Shown here: positions 12,983-25,150 of the stretch, piece after piece
Layout: the number at the start of each line of letters is the position of its first letter
How positions within the stretch are numbered: the stretch's first letter is position 1
NCBI GenBank assembly: GCA_023014335.1
Contig: JAECYW010000018.1
Coordinates: forward strand, 744,001-808,000
Origin: Galerina marginata
Lineage: Eukaryota; Basidiomycota; Agaricomycetes; Agaricales; Galerinaceae
Direction: 5' to 3'
DNA length: 64,000 nucleotides
Made by a program: the position numbers and the translations under genes
The notes under the pieces: model-generated
Databases searched by the model: none
What the model saw: only the letters and a program-made list of their open reading frames with translations
Told to the model about the DNA's origin: nothing

Positions 12983-15232
12983 CTAACCTCTATGGTACCA
13001 CAAGAACCCTCCAGACCCTGTTGAATACAAACTTGCATAATCGAGAGTCACCAGCATCTGATGCCCCTCATCATCAAGCAATACCCTCCGCCTTGCTTCA
13101 ACTCTCAAGGTCTGTCTGTCTCTTGTCACCGCTGCCGGGAAGTCTGACGGTAATCGGTACAGCTTCCGAGTCGTCTCTGCTGTAGCATTGGGTTTCTCTA
13201 AATATAATGACACCACCTCATCCAGAGTCGACGCCGAGACCAACTTTGACGGGGCATCAGCAAACTCGAGGGCGATATCGGAACCAACAACGTGAAATAA
13301 GAGTATAGGAGACATCAATTCTCCTCGGGCTGATGTCAACCACAGGATTGCTGACTGGTGTCGCGCTGTTGGGATCCAAGTAAGTCCCCGTGAAGACCAA
13401 TTTTGTTTTGGGTAAACCGAGGCTTCCCATTCCCCGACATCAAGACGGATGGTTAACCTAGGAAGAGTAACAACGGGGCGAGGAGCAACAGAGAGAGAAT
13501 TGACAGGGATTGGAAGGAGGTTGGGCGGAGTGACTGTGATCATTACACGGTAATTCTGGTCTAAATCACGCGCAGATTCAGAGGTCCCAGGTCCAGGACG
13601 GATGACGACTGACATAATATGGCCACTGCGAAGCGGTTTGGCGATTTGGTCGAGGTGGACATACCCTACGGTTTCTTCAAAGGAATTAGCGTTGACACAC
13701 CCACGTTTGCCTTCTTCGGAGCTTGAATAGCCTGCGGTCAAGCGATCCAAGGCTCTGCTGAATTCTGACGATCCAGGAATATTACTAATAATGGCACAGA
13801 AAACCTTCGTCCTGTGGTGTCCGGATCCCAAAGGAGAAATTTTGACACCCAAGATGACCATAGCTTTAGAAGCGGGGTCATTGTCGCTTCTTATAATAAT
13901 ATGCGACATAACAATTGAAGGCTTGAAAGATACCGAAGCAAGTTGGAGGGTATGCTCCGTCTGGTCCCAACACTTTCTTGGCCCATCCACCACGGAATAA
14001 CCTTGTTCCACAGAGATAAGATGAAATGTGCATTTAAAGCGAAGCGTAGTTGACGCCGATGGCGATGATCTTGAGAAATCAGGATAGACTTCACGTACAT
14101 ACAACTCGACGGGTTCCGGATCATACTCCACATCGTTTGCGGTACGAACAATGTTGGTGAGGATGCGCAAGTATTGCCCAGACGAGTTCCGTTTGAGGTA
14201 GATGCTCAGTGGGCCAATCCCATCTAAGAACTCGCAACTGAGTATGGCCTGGTATATCTCTTTATTCGCTATGTGGACTGGAATCAGGGGTAGCCGTATG
14301 TGTAACCCATTATTGGTCATCGAAAAAGGATATTTCAAGTTGGAGCTGTCCACCACCAGTCGCCGTACTCCCTGCGCATATTGAAACTGCTTCGGCGAAC
14401 TGGCAAGCAGGCCACTCTCATGTCCTGGATAAAAAACCTCCTTTTTCAGATGGGTATCGTCTTCTGGGTTGATCCACAATTTCTGATCTCCCGGACCCTC
14501 AGACACCCATACGAAAAGGCTATGATCGTCTGAGCTCTTCATGATTTCGTGCTGTAGACGAACAAATGCCTGTCGGCCCTCCCCGTACAACGTCGGCATA
14601 TTCACACCGAAAATCCCCATCAGACAGTAGGCAGTGTCTTCCACCCTCGTCGTCTTGCGCATCGAGGCCCATGCCATGCGCTGCGCAATGCAAATCTCGC
14701 TCATTGAACCGTTCAATAGCACTTCACATGGAATGTTCGTGATCCTTGAAATATGCTCCTGCAAACTGGACTTAGTCCCAATGTCGGTCCAGGACTTGTC
14801 GAAAAAAATGACTACGTTTGGGGCAAGCAACTCCTGCAACGTCCAACCACGCGTGAACCAGCGACTCTTGGAAAATGATGAATCCGGATCGCTCGGGTCG
14901 CCTCTGTACACGTCGAACAAATAGACGTAGCAAACTGTCGCGGATTCGTACCAGTGGTACATGGAGTTGATGGCCTCCGATAACTCGGAACTGCTCATCT
15001 TATCGATACAGCAGGTGTCGATCCAGACATAATCGAAGCCATCTTGCTTGGCTAGCTTGCAGCACTTCTTGATCTTCGTATAGCCGGCCATATTCCGTTC
15101 CTCAGCGGTCGGGAGATCCTGGAGGGAGACTTCGCCATCACCCCATGTGTGCGAAAGGATGGCATAGGCAGGTCGCTTTGTTTCGTTGGGGAATTCTTTC
15201 ACCTTCAACCGGTGAACATCGAGGAGACGCAT
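12983..15232 (-). CDS. HET-domain protein (heterokaryon-incompatibility family)
   Basis: One long open frame of about 749 residues. The start at 15232 gives the usual N-terminus of basidiomycete HET proteins (MRLLDVHRLKVKEF, then YAILSHTWGDGEVSLQDL). HET motifs follow: DYVWIDTCCIDKMSSSELSE, YHWYESATVCYVYLFDV and SRWFTRGWTLQELLAP. Next comes the segment usually found downstream in this group (VEDTAYCLMGIFGVNMPTLYGEG). The remaining ~480 residues are weakly conserved beta-rich sequence. An upstream in-frame ATG exists at 15340, but the extension has no family similarity. HET proteins mediate non-self recognition and programmed cell death in ascomycetes; the role in basidiomycetes is less clear. 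Confidence 0.9.
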   Translation of the reverse strand: MRLLDVHRLKVKEFPNETKRPAYAILSHTWGDGEVSLQDLPTAEERNMAGYTKIKKCCKLAKQDGFDYVWIDTCCIDKMSSSELSEAINSMYHWYESATVCYVYLFDVYRGDPSDPDSSFSKSRWFTRGWTLQELLAPNVVIFFDKSWTDIGTKSSLQEHISRITNIPCEVLLNGSMSEICIAQRMAWASMRKTTRVEDTAYCLMGIFGVNMPTLYGEGRQAFVRLQHEIMKSSDDHSLFVWVSEGPGDQKLWINPEDDTHLKKEVFYPGHESGLLASSPKQFQYAQGVRRLVVDSSNLKYPFSMTNNGLHIRLPLIPVHIANKEIYQAILSCEFLDGIGPLSIYLKRNSSGQYLRILTNIVRTANDVEYDPEPVELYVREVYPDFSRSSPSASTTLRFKCTFHLISVEQGYSVVDGPRKCWDQTEHTLQLASVSFKPSIVMSHIIIRSDNDPASKAMVILGVKISPLGSGHHRTKVFCAIISNIPGSSEFSRALDRLTAGYSSSEEGKRGCVNANSFEETVGYVHLDQIAKPLRSGHIMSVVIRPGPGTSESARDLDQNYRVMITVTPPNLLPIPVNSLSVAPRPVVTLPRLTIRLDVGEWEASVYPKQNWSSRGLTWIPTARHQSAILWLTSARGELMSPILLFHVVGSDIALEFADAPSKLVSASTLDEVVSLYLEKPNATAETTRKLYRLPSDFPAAVTRDRQTLRVEARRRVLLDDEGHQMLVTLDYASLYSTGSGGFLWYHRG

Positions 15233-15839
15233 TGTGCGGAGGGTGACTTTGGCTGTTGAGAATGCAGTTAGGAATTCCCGCTCTGTCCGAAGAACAAGCA
15301 GTGTTCTTTGTCCATGTCTGTTCCAAACCACCATCAACAAAACGGAAAACTTGGCTGCATACCGTCGTGGCCGCCTCCCTCAGTCGGAACCCAACCACGT
15401 CTATAACCTCAGACTCAGCGCCAACTGCCAAGTCACCGCACTCGGATACAATCACTTGGAGCATGATTGATGGAACCTACTCCTCACAACAAACGCTTGA
15501 CAAATGCCCCCCAATATGCACCACAGAGCCACTGTGCCGCTTGCTGCTGGCTCTTTTTCAAAAACACCTTCGTTAAACGCCTCCGCCTCCTCCTTCGCAG
15601 CTGATCTTTAAAACACGGTGGACGGCTGGTGAGATATCAACTCAAATATTATCGAGTCATCTTCTCAGATGTTTAATAACTTTCGCTATCTCACTCAATG
15701 TTTTCCTGACGTACCTCATGGAAGTCATAGAAACTCAGTACTTAATCTCGAGCTACTGTGAAAGCGGTATAAGTAATCACTGTCTTTAATACCTGATCTC
15801 TTGTTTTTCTCCCCAGCTCCACGGCCCAGTTCAGTATCC
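15233..15839. other. Intergenic, upstream of the HET gene
   Basis: No gene recognised. The sequence immediately right of 15232 is the presumed promoter; the frames at 15234-15576 look incidental. Confidence 0.45.
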
Positions 15840-16785
15840 CACTTCAGTATCTTAGTCCGATGCCGTCCCCTGATGTCACTTCATTCACGTCGACGAGGCA
15901 CCAACCACTTTTGACCTGGATCTTTAATAAATCCTCTTCCGTACTTCATCAGCAACGGGGTATAATCGTTTTCGCAAGTACTGAAGAGGAAGTAAAACGG
16001 TAAGAAAACCAATTTCGTACCTGGACTAGGCGACCAAGAAGAGTTTGATTCACCAAAAAGATAGGGCAGGTTTCCAATGAAGAGTCTTCTCTTCCTCCGA
16101 GTGTGAACCGCTCTCATCGAGTTGTCATTCCGTCCGAGCATAAAGTGTTCAAACAACATCGTCTATTCCTAATCTGACACTACATTATATATATCCCCAT
16201 CATGCAGCCTAGATCCCCGCCTCCTTCAACTTCGCTATCAGCTCGTCCACTTTCGCGACTTGACCCCCCACCGACGCGCTTCTGCGGCTCGGCGACCTTG
16301 AGTGGCTTGAGCTGCGGGAGCGAGCATCTTGATGAGTTCTTTTTTGCTCTCATTATGTGAGGGAGGGAGGGACGCATAGCGCGGTTCTACAAAGATATTA
16401 GGTTGGTTATCGGAGTGGGGTAGGACGGAATTTTACGTACCGTTTAGTCTGAAAATTGTCCAGTAAATAGATGACGAAGATGAGTACCATCCAACCAATT
16501 GACAGCAAAAAAAGTATAGGACACGCACCGCAAATCGGTAATAACTACCAACGGCAGCCGACAGCGCAACTCTTCCCCGCCACCATCGACCTCCCCAACC
16601 ACAAACGTTTCCCCTTTCTCCGTGTCCAACTCCAGCTTGCTCGCGAACGTCACCTGGCTCCATTTCAGCAGGCAGCAGGCCCGCGAGCATCTGGCCCGTC
16701 ACACCCAAGTCATCGTCAATAGCCTGCTTGCCAAGGATCACCAGGTCGATTTTGTCTGTTGGGTTTTTGGCAACGTCCCTTCTTC
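15840..16785 (-). pseudogene. Partial duplicate of ETF-beta, 3' half only
   Basis: This block matches the 3' half and 3' flank of the intact ETFB gene (about 55480-56305) in the same orientation, with small gaps. It keeps the introns, including the 8-nt microexon position and its splice sites, so it arose by DNA duplication rather than reverse transcription. A GAG to TAG change gives a stop three codons early, and a deletion of about 20 bases plus other indels break the last exon. The match ends abruptly near 16785, in the middle of the large coding exon. No start or N-terminal half is present here. Confidence 0.82.
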
Positions 16786-18960
16786 TGACTCGTCCTCATT
16801 ATCTAGCTATAACTATTCGGCACCGCCGATATTGACATCCAATGTTACGTGGATGATGCCAGTCAAGGTGGAAATCAAAAACGGCAACTCTTATGGGCAA
16901 TATCGAGTCAGTTGAGGTAAAGGGTTCAGGAGAAGGCGCATATACGCACTCAAGTCATCCATAATCGAGCTCGACATGATGCCTAGTCATCCTCCGTCAA
17001 CCTTGAGTCCTTTGTCCGAAGAACCGAGGCCATCCACAGTTGGCCATCTTCGAGCACCCTCTACTGGCGCGGTCCATGTTAACATTCAACCTCCACCTTC
17101 ACCTCGAGCACTAGCAGTCGCGCGCAGAGAAAAGCCTTAGCACGAGCCCCAGCCCCAGCAGCTCCTTCCCTATCAGCAACGGCACCAGCTTCTCATAAAC
17201 AACGAGGGAGTTTAACATCGTGCAAATGCAACCAGTTCGTGGATAGCCTCCCGAAAGAGGTGGGCTTCCATGAAGAGTTTGTTCGATTTCGTAGCTGTAT
17301 CTCAGGCTTCAGCCAATTTGCGACGTTGACGATGATAGAAAGTGGCAAAAGAGGCAGCTGCAACGACGTCAACGGCAAGGACAAATGACAGAAGTCGTTC
17401 TCAACCTCCGCCTGCAGCAACGATGGAAATGGAGGGGATAAACCGAAGACGAACATCGGCCGATGGGTACCCAAATGTATGCGCGTAATTCGCGAACAAA
17501 TAGGCGGGCGAAAAGGTGGAAGTGGGCACACGCCCGCACTTCAACCAGCGCATGCGATTCAAGATGGAGTCCAGCATTCTAACCATCCTCCCAGCTCCAA
17601 CCTTCGAATCACCTTCTAGACCTCTTCCTCCTGCTCCTCATCCCCCGCCGCAGATCCAACTTTCGGGGGGGCAGCTGGCCTTGCGTCGTCGTCGTCTGTC
17701 CATGCTCCTTGTTCTTTGCCACGTCACGAACAAGGAAGTCAGATGGATCACAAGGATCAAGACGGCAAGGTTAACGAGACTGTCATAGTGTGCTGGCGCC
17801 TGAGAAGGAAACAAAGGCAGCATCAGGTCGTTGGGCTGGATGTGGGAGTGCTAATTGGCGGTTCGTAAAAGATGAAAGGTCTCGTAGTTCGTAAGGACTT
17901 GAGGTTTGAGATGAAGTATCTTGTAAAAGTCGTCGTAGGCATAAATGGTATTGGGGGGTCGCAGTGAATTGGCAGTGGTTGAGACCTGACTGAGGTGCAA
18001 CATTCACGGTGGTGACAGTGGACGACATTGCAGTCATAGGCCTACTCGCAGAGAGAGCGGAAGAGAGGAAGGGTTTTCAGGAATATTGAGCAGAGTGCGA
18101 CGCTTGCTTGGAGAATCTAGCGATCATTTTGTGGAAGATTTGATATTTTTGGTATTGGCCTATTTGACATGAACATTAGTGACGATTCCAGACTAGGAGA
18201 AAGATGACCTTACATAGTACATAGACACATTTTATATTGTAGACTTCCTCGTGCCACGTTTCATGCCTGCGACAAGTTAATCCTAGCTTTCGAACCGGTC
18301 TAGGACCTCCTCCAAGCTGGGGAAATTTCCGGGCCTCCTCGTTTTCACCCCGCCACTCGTACACACAACCCAAATGTACCACCCTTTCCGGCACCATTGA
18401 TGCTGCTAGCCAAAACACGACCGAAGTTAATGACTTGTTTTCGCCGTTTGTCGTTTTCCCGCCTTGCGCAGATAGCTTTATACAAAGCTAACGGCTGGAG
18501 AGATAGTGAAAATAACCTCAATGTTGGTTGTCGGGGACCATGAGTGAAGAAAACGGATACTGATCGCCTTGAATTAGCCGTTCGACAGTTTCAACTTCAT
18601 GCGTCGCTAAGGGGCGTTCCTGTGTTATTTGCGGTGGGTCGACGGTGGCTGAGATCTATAATATAATGAGACGATGATGACTAATAGCTGACTAATAGTG
18701 ACTAAGCAAACCCTCCCCTCTTTAGAGTGTCGGACCGTCGGTAATATCGGTAACAGTGAATTCCCGGTCATCCAACCACGCCGTATCGGGTAATTTCTTT
18801 CATCTCAACCACCACTGCCACTCCTCTCCACACATCCCTCCCGCCTATTTCCCTTAACCAACATCGCCCAAACGAAGCCCAGCACAGTTCCGAGTGCCCC
18901 TCCCCTCCAATAAGGATGTGGGCCGGAAATGGGATAAAATGAAGGATTTCGGGGGAAATC
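16786..18960. other. Gene-poor stretch with a possible decayed minus-strand gene
   Basis: No intact gene. On the minus strand between about 18040 and 17600, protein-like blocks occur in different frames: VLTNYETFHLLRTAN, APAHYDSLVNLAVL, DFLVRDVAKNKEHG, then an acidic tail GDEEQEEEV before a stop. They can be chained only by assuming one-base indels, which suggests the relic of a gene C-terminus. I do not recognise the family with confidence. The rest shows nothing. Confidence 0.3.
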
Positions 18961-18965
18961 ACCAG

Positions 18966-19560
18966 GTACGCAACGAAAACGACCGGCGCGGTGCAGCTAA
19001 CCCACACCCCACCAGGTGAGCCACGAAAACGACCGCCACCACCTACCTCGCAGCACCGTATCAGCGCCTCGGCGCTCTGCGTTGCCCCTTCTCTGGCGCC
19101 ACCTCACGACAAGCCCATCCAGGTACGTCAAGAAAACAACCCCGACTGTGCAACTAACCGACACCGCAGCACCGTCAGCGCCTCGGTATTCCGACGTACC
19201 CCGCTCGGACGCCAGGTCACGACAACCACACCCAGGTATGTCGCCAATACGACACCCGCCGTGCAACTAACTAACATTCCCCCTATGACAGCGCCGGCCA
19301 GCTCCTTAGGACCCATATTCGCCGCCGCGTCACCGCAAGAACATGAGACGAGGGGGTCAATACACCCGGTACGTCGTGCCCCTCCCCTCCAATGAGGGAT
19401 GTCAGCTGAAAATGGGATGTCCGAGGGATTTCAGGGGGGAGAAGGGGGATCATCCGGTGAGTAACAAAACCAACCGCCGTCGTACAGCTGACGTACACCG
19501 CACCACCTTGCAGCGCCCTTCAGCGACTCCGGACCCCACGGCGCCCGCTTTGACGCCACG
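18966..19560 (+). repeat. Tandem diverged modules each holding a canonical intron
   Basis: Several modules follow one another. Each has an exon-like block (CACCGTCAGCGCCTCGG-type, about 65-70 bases ending CCCAG or similar) and then a block with a fungal intron's hallmarks (GTACGT or GTATGT or GTGAGT donor, CTAAC-type branch site, CAG acceptor, about 45-57 bases). Clear modules start near 18966, 19016, 19126, 19236 and 19457. A longer repeat (about 18893-18975 against 19377-19465) overlies them. No continuous protein was recovered. Confidence 0.55.
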
Positions 19561-20105
19561 CCACGTCAAGCCCACCCACCATCTGCGACGGCCGTCGTGC
19601 CCAGTACCCTCACATCAAAGGAGCCCACCACTTTGGCGTGGGGTATGAGAGCGCGACGGCAACACGCTGCGGCTCCGCTATCACCACCACCAGCATGTGC
19701 CGAGACCACGAGAGCGGCCCCTACATCAGCGCAGAAACTGACTGCGCCGGTGTAGGGCCATTGTGACCACCTGCATTGTTGTACAGTCCCCCTCACCCTG
19801 CCACGTTGCACTCCCCACATCAGCGTGAAGCCTACCATGTTGGTGTCGGGAATGACGCCGAATGTTGGGACCGCGCCGCTGTTGACGTGACCCCACAACC
19901 ACTGCTCACCCCATCCCACTCTATTTACATATTAATGTATTAGATTAATGTATGTAAGTTAATGATATACATTTATTAAAACTATGCATGCATTTAAATG
20001 AGTGCACTGAACATATAATACTGTAGCTTCAAATTATGGGATTAAGAATACACAAAAGATACTTAAGAATACGAAAATTTTATTCTGTGTTTCCACCTAA
20101 GTACA
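19561..20105. other. Intergenic, GC-rich then abruptly AT-rich
   Basis: A GC-rich part continues to about 19920 and then gives way to AT-rich sequence. No gene recognised. Confidence 0.4.
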
Positions 20106-20110
20106 AGAAG

Positions 20111-20187
20111 TAGAAAAAATGCAAGGCAGAAGCAGGTAGGCGAGCGAAGCGAGACTGCCTGCTTCTGTCTTGCATTTTTTTGTCTAC
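20111..20187. repeat. Long hairpin next to a GC-rich cluster
   Basis: Two arms of about 30 bases pair (left includes ATGCAAGGCAGAAGCAGG, right includes CCTGCTTCTGTCTTGCAT) around the loop CGAGCGAAGCGAG. From about 20220 to 20350 more short GC palindromes follow (GGCGCGAAGCGCC, GGGGCGCAGCCCC, CCCCGGCGCGTAGCG) in AT-rich surroundings. It could be the end of a mobile element or a structured RNA; no family was recognised. Confidence 0.65.
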
Positions 20188-20399
20188 TCAAATTCAATTT
20201 ATGCACTACAAAATTTGTACAGAGTTCTTTTTAAGTCACTATGGAGGCGCGAAGCGCCGACAGAGCAGGGTCCAGGGGCGCAGCCCCGGCAAGCTGGAGA
20301 CCCGTAGCGCAGAGCCGGGTGAGCGAAGCGAACCCCGGCGCGTAGCGACGGGGCGTAAGCTTGTACATCCATGGTACACTTGACATAGATACACCATTG

Positions 20400-21791
20400 A
20401 CGAGCTGAATTGACGAGGTGACTGGATTTTATGTTCGAGGATCGAATAGCCGACGTTTCAATTGCGGTGGCAGTAAGGAGACGGTAGCCAGTGTCCGAAG
20501 CATCGTTGTGGGTGGCCGAAGAGCTGGGAAGCTACTGCCATGTAGTTGATGCTTGAGTCGCGCTGGAGGAAGGTGGTCGGGTAAGCTGGAAAACCTTTAG
20601 ATCAAACATCAAGGAAAGCACATGAGAAAAGCGTACGAACCGTAAGTCCTATTCATCTGTCTGCTTTTCTCTTTCTCTCGTTAAGCGTCTTGAACGAATC
20701 GACGCCTTGGTGCTTCTTGGGATTACATGAAAGTGATCCAGCCAACAATGCGGCAAATAGAAGCTATGGAGGTGCGAAAGAGCGTGAGTTACACATTTGG
20801 ATCGTAAAAGCCGGTATCTCACATCCGTAGCCTGAAGCTGAACGACCCAATCGCAAAAACAGAGGTCAAGATAGCCTCGTCGACCCATTCATTCTAAGAA
20901 CCGAGAAAATCACAAAATTCTTCCCAGTTTCCCGGGCATTTTCCGAGGAGAGCAAGACAAGGTTGAGTATGGTGTTCAAAAGCCGGCAGATAGAGCGGTT
21001 TGTAATAAAATTACAGGCAGGCAAAAAAATTAATTGATGACGGTTACAGTTTGTTGAACAGGAGGATAGCCGGAAGTGGATGTCGTGTGGCGTGGTATAA
21101 TAAAGCCGAAGCGCCCCTTTAATTTAACGTCTCCCTATTCGCTGGATCAAATATTTGTGATCGGGATAACCCTCGGCAGAAAAACACCCCGCGCATTGAT
21201 CGGTCAACCATCAATTTGACAAACTCCTCCTACTTCATGCCATCCAGGGTGATTGCTGGATCAGCGCGCCGACGATATAAGCAGCTCTCTTAAAAGAACT
21301 AGCAGAAAAAGTGTCCGAGAATTCACTTGACTGGTTTGATCAAGATGTATTGTTTTCTGGCCAAGATGACACCGACCTGCGTCCGCATTTGTCAAAGATT
21401 GGGACATGTAATTCGGTACATGACCCCACTGTTGGGATTATTTGTGGGAATTAAGGTAGAATATTGTACTGGCTCCTACAGAGCTTTTTATATGCATGTA
21501 AACTATGTATCTACAATGTTTTTGAGCTGACTAGTGAGGTTACTAAGTCGATTACTAATTAAGCGCCCATCTTACTAAGCTATCTAGTCCTTTCCACGAA
21601 GCGCCAGATTAATCTCCAACATCCACCTTTGCTTGATACTACCTACATCGCGATATCGCACCGCTTGGCATGTTCGAGCTTCGTCGGACTGCCATCGGCG
21701 TCGGTGCAAGTCTCAACGGTCGACCATTTATACTCTGAACCTCCTTTCTTCCATCCCGCGCGTGGCCAAATCGCCCATCCACACCTGCACC
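20400..21791. other. Intergenic, nothing recognised
   Basis: About 1.4 kb without a recognisable coding region, tRNA or repeat. It lies at the 3' side of DUF4436 copy 2. Confidence 0.45.
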
Positions 21792-23495
21792 TCAAGCTGT
21801 TTCCGGATCCACGTTTCGTATACGAGTACCGCGTGTTAAGAATATTGCGTAAAGCAAAGGGTTAACACGTAAAGGCCTGAGACCGCCATTGTTCTCATTC
21901 TGCGCTTTTCTCTGATCTGACAACAATTGTACAAATTGCTTAAATGCGTTTCTTGTGTGGAGCTTACCCTCAATGTTTTGTTGACATTGGATTCTTCGGT
22001 ACAAAATGAGAAGTAGCAACGAACAGCCCTGATAGATCTATTATTAGCATGTATTCGGAAGACTGCAAGATTACTTACACAGAATGCCATGATCACCAGA
22101 ACAGGCAGTGTCGAGTATGTGTCTATTAATAATAACAGGTAAGGAATCCTGCCTTTTATTAAGCGGACATGAATACCTAAGGTAGTCCCTAGAGTACCCG
22201 AGTTAAAACATTCTTTATTCCGATTTCGTGTTCTTACTCACCGAAACCAGATGGAGCGCCTGGAAAATTTGCTCTGATGGACGTAAAAGCAAACACAGCA
22301 CCAAGCGGAAGGACAAACATCTCCGCATAAATTTCATGTGCAGGATACACCAATGTGGCACACGACATGAATAAGAACACTGCCGCCGTGAGCCCTAGCA
22401 TGGATATTCAAGTGATGGCCTCGGAGACGACGGGAAATTTCTTGGACTCACAGTTCGTAATTGCTACCATGACCACAAAGACCTTCGTAGCTTTTGATCG
22501 TCTGATCCGAAAAGCGATGTTAAGTGCGGAAAAGTTAACATGCTTTGAAACCGCTGTGTAGACATAAGCCAACGGAAGTGATATCTCGAAATTTCTGGAT
22601 AATAGATGCCATTAGCACCAGTATTGTGCGGATTCATTTAGCACATCACGTACACAGCGACTCCAAAACTCGTCGTGATCTTTGGTGCAGTAATAGCACC
22701 CGTTAGGTTATTGCGTGTAGAGAACGTGAAGGGAGCAATATATCTGATAACCGAGAATTATTTTTTGCCAATGGATAATCCCAGGTCAACATACTCGTCA
22801 AACGGATAATTTTGCAGCGTTGACTGAACAGAAACGGGCAAAACGGGTGTTTGATACGAGGATGAGAGTAGCTTTGTAACCGTCCTGAATGATGGAAATG
22901 GTGTTGCCTCCAGATCCAGACAAAGATATGTCCTGTTCATGGTGTAGAGGGGTAAGAATGGTGCCTGCGCAGTCCAGGATGGGCTCGAAGGGTCCAGGAG
23001 CGATCTACATTACGTTAATTCATTATGAAGGGCAAACAAAGATGAACTTCACATACTGAGTAAGAAAAATATCCAGATCAAGCGGACCCTTGGTGCAGTC
23101 AAGTGTGGTGAACATCGGATACCAATCCATGGTTATTGTCCTCGAGATCGGATCTACGGAGAGGGCTTCCATCACAAGGGAGACCTTACCGTCAAAAGTG
23201 TAAATACTTGGCGAATCAGTAAGAAAAATACTGAAGACAAACATACGTCGGTGTCCAATGTACCTTCAAGCGGGGCTTTGGACCTGAAGGGTTTGACAGT
23301 AAGGTGGGACATGGACGTAATGAATGCCACCACAGAGAATATGACCAAAACAATGGCATAGAAAGCGAACTTTGTAAATCGGGAGAATCGAGGGACAAAT
23401 AAGTGGACTTTGAACTTCGTCATTGGGATGGGGAATGAAATTTCGATTCGCCCTTGCTTTAAGAACTGAACTAGGAATCTGCGTGACACTCGCAT
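21792..23495 (-). CDS. Probable DUF4436-type multi-pass membrane protein, copy 2
   Basis: Nine exons on the minus strand, 23247-23495, 23057-23184, 22795-23004, 22654-22743, 22452-22594, 22242-22394, 22177-22188, 22079-22122 and 21792-22028, join in phase for about 421 residues. Internal exon lengths (128, 210, 90, 143, 153, 12, 44) match copy 3 except at its fused last exon, and intron phases match copy 1. Features: an N-terminal helix (FAFYAIVLVIFSVVAF), MDWYPMFTTLDC, SPSWTAQAP, a PFDEY motif, then hydrophobic segments (VFVVMVAITNWLTAAVFLFM, GAVFAFTSIRANFPGAPSGF). The C-terminal tail is longer than in copy 1. An in-frame ATG at 23423 would give about 397 residues. Function unknown. Confidence 0.8.
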
Positions 23496-23936
23496 GGCAT
23501 GGGTGGTGCACGTCCTGATGATAATTGTCTACAATTTTATCTACAATGCGGCCTTTAGTAGAGTTTAATCACTTACTATATCCTTCTAGTTGATGTACGC
23601 GTATATGCGTATACGCACCCAGAATACATATATCTTAGATTTAATTTCAGGGCTTCCCCACGCAAATTAAAACTGCCCAGAAGTGAGTCAGATGTGGATG
23701 TACGAACTGCACGACACAAGCATCAGAAACATGTCACTGCCAGGCAACGTGGTTCAACATAAGAAATGTTTTTTGGCGGCGAAGTTGTGGGCGGTGCCAG
23801 ACGAATATTCGGACCCTAATAGTAGTACAATCCTCGAAGCGTTGAGTAGGGGTCAGTTCATTTCTATGTCATTCTAATACATGACAATGCATGTCGACGT
23901 TCTTCCTGCTCACTAAACATAACGAAGTCTCCTGGA

Positions 23937-25150
23937 CTAATAGAACAGATGCAGTGCTACCCAATAAATAGCTAACACCAAGTAGAACGCGATATTTCTC
24001 TTTGCCGTGGGGCTGCCCTGACTTCTTGACGCAGCAAAGGCGACCAAGTCCGGGATCGCTAACGTGTTAAACTTTCCGATACTCGTACTAGCATTGGTTG
24101 GTGCATGAGTGGAAGGCCCAGTGAAAACCAGTGTAATAGTGTGGTTTTCCACGAAAGAGAAATCGGGAGGAGTGACCACGAAAGGGGGATATTGGTATGG
24201 AATGCAAATAGGCAGTTGGTCGGCATCCGTCCCGATGTATGTGTCAATAATTCCAGTTGTGTCGAAGCCGTCCACGATGACTGAAAAGACCCCTCCGTTC
24301 AAATCATTAATTACTCCTATTTCAATGCTGGGACCTTTCGAGATGTAAGAAAAAATAAACACTGGACATTATGTGACTCACCAGAGTAATTGAATGAGAT
24401 CGTTGCATTGACAGTGTCGGTGGTATAAACCAGCTTGCTCGATGTGCAGTTTGCGTCGGTGATAGATTGATTCCACGCATTGGACGGGGCGTATAAAATC
24501 CTGGCGTCGCTTGCCAAGATCGGAGTAGCGGAGGGGAGAATGACCGCCGTCGCTGAGGGATACGAAGCCGCTGTAACTCCAAGGGCATTTACACAGCGTA
24601 CAGTCTTATCAAGCCCATCGTTCAAGCAAAAATTTCCAATCGCTGGCACGAACTTTAGCGTGAAAGAGGAGAGGAAAAATCAATCAACTCATACGGCAGC
24701 AAAAACCCAGGATTCCGGTCACATCACAACTATCTGCAAGGGAAACCGATTGAGAACCATAACGCATAACGATAATTATAACGAAAACCATACTCACTTA
24801 AGTAAGGATCAGGGCAGGAGTTAGTCGAAAAGCCTCCGTGAATTGGGTTCTTAGGATTTTGGCAGACCGGAATACCTCTTCTGAAGTTGCAATCGTCTCT
24901 AGATACTTGGATGAGCCTATTTCCAACAAGTGTTAGGATAGCTTACTGTGAGGGGCAACAGACCGGATTGGGTCCACCACAAGGGAAACCCGTGCTACAA
25001 TTGGCCTATAACGAAATAACATAAAATGTTAATTTACTGTACAAACGCTACTCCTCGCAGGGTACGTACCGAGACTCCGATCTCTCGTGGTCGGGGGGAA
25101 AATGAATACCCCAACGAAGGCAAAAGAATGATGGCGAAAAGAGACAACAT
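23937..25150 (-). CDS. Predicted secreted, C-terminally anchored protein of unknown function
   Basis: Five exons on the minus strand, 25070-25150, 24947-25005, 24798-24880, 24382-24642 and 23937-24334, give about 293 residues. The N-terminus is a signal peptide (MLSLFAIILLPSLGYS). A Cys-rich segment follows (ANCSTGFPCGGPNPVCCPS, GIPVCQNPKNP, STNSCPDPYL, FCLNDGLDKTVRC). The middle looks like a beta-sandwich with several N-glycosylation sequons (NQS, NCT, NAT, NHT). The C-terminus is a hydrophobic segment (IAFYLVLAIYWVALHLF), either a membrane anchor or a GPI signal. I know no function. The gene lies head-to-tail with DUF4436 copy 2 on the same strand, about 440 bases apart. A fragment of its first exon recurs at 25785-25945. 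Confidence 0.75.

Noticed and set aside
15881..16159. 92-codon minus-strand frame
   Set aside because: Lies in the duplicated 3' flank of ETFB; the corresponding sequence at 55.5-55.7 kb is non-coding and not open.
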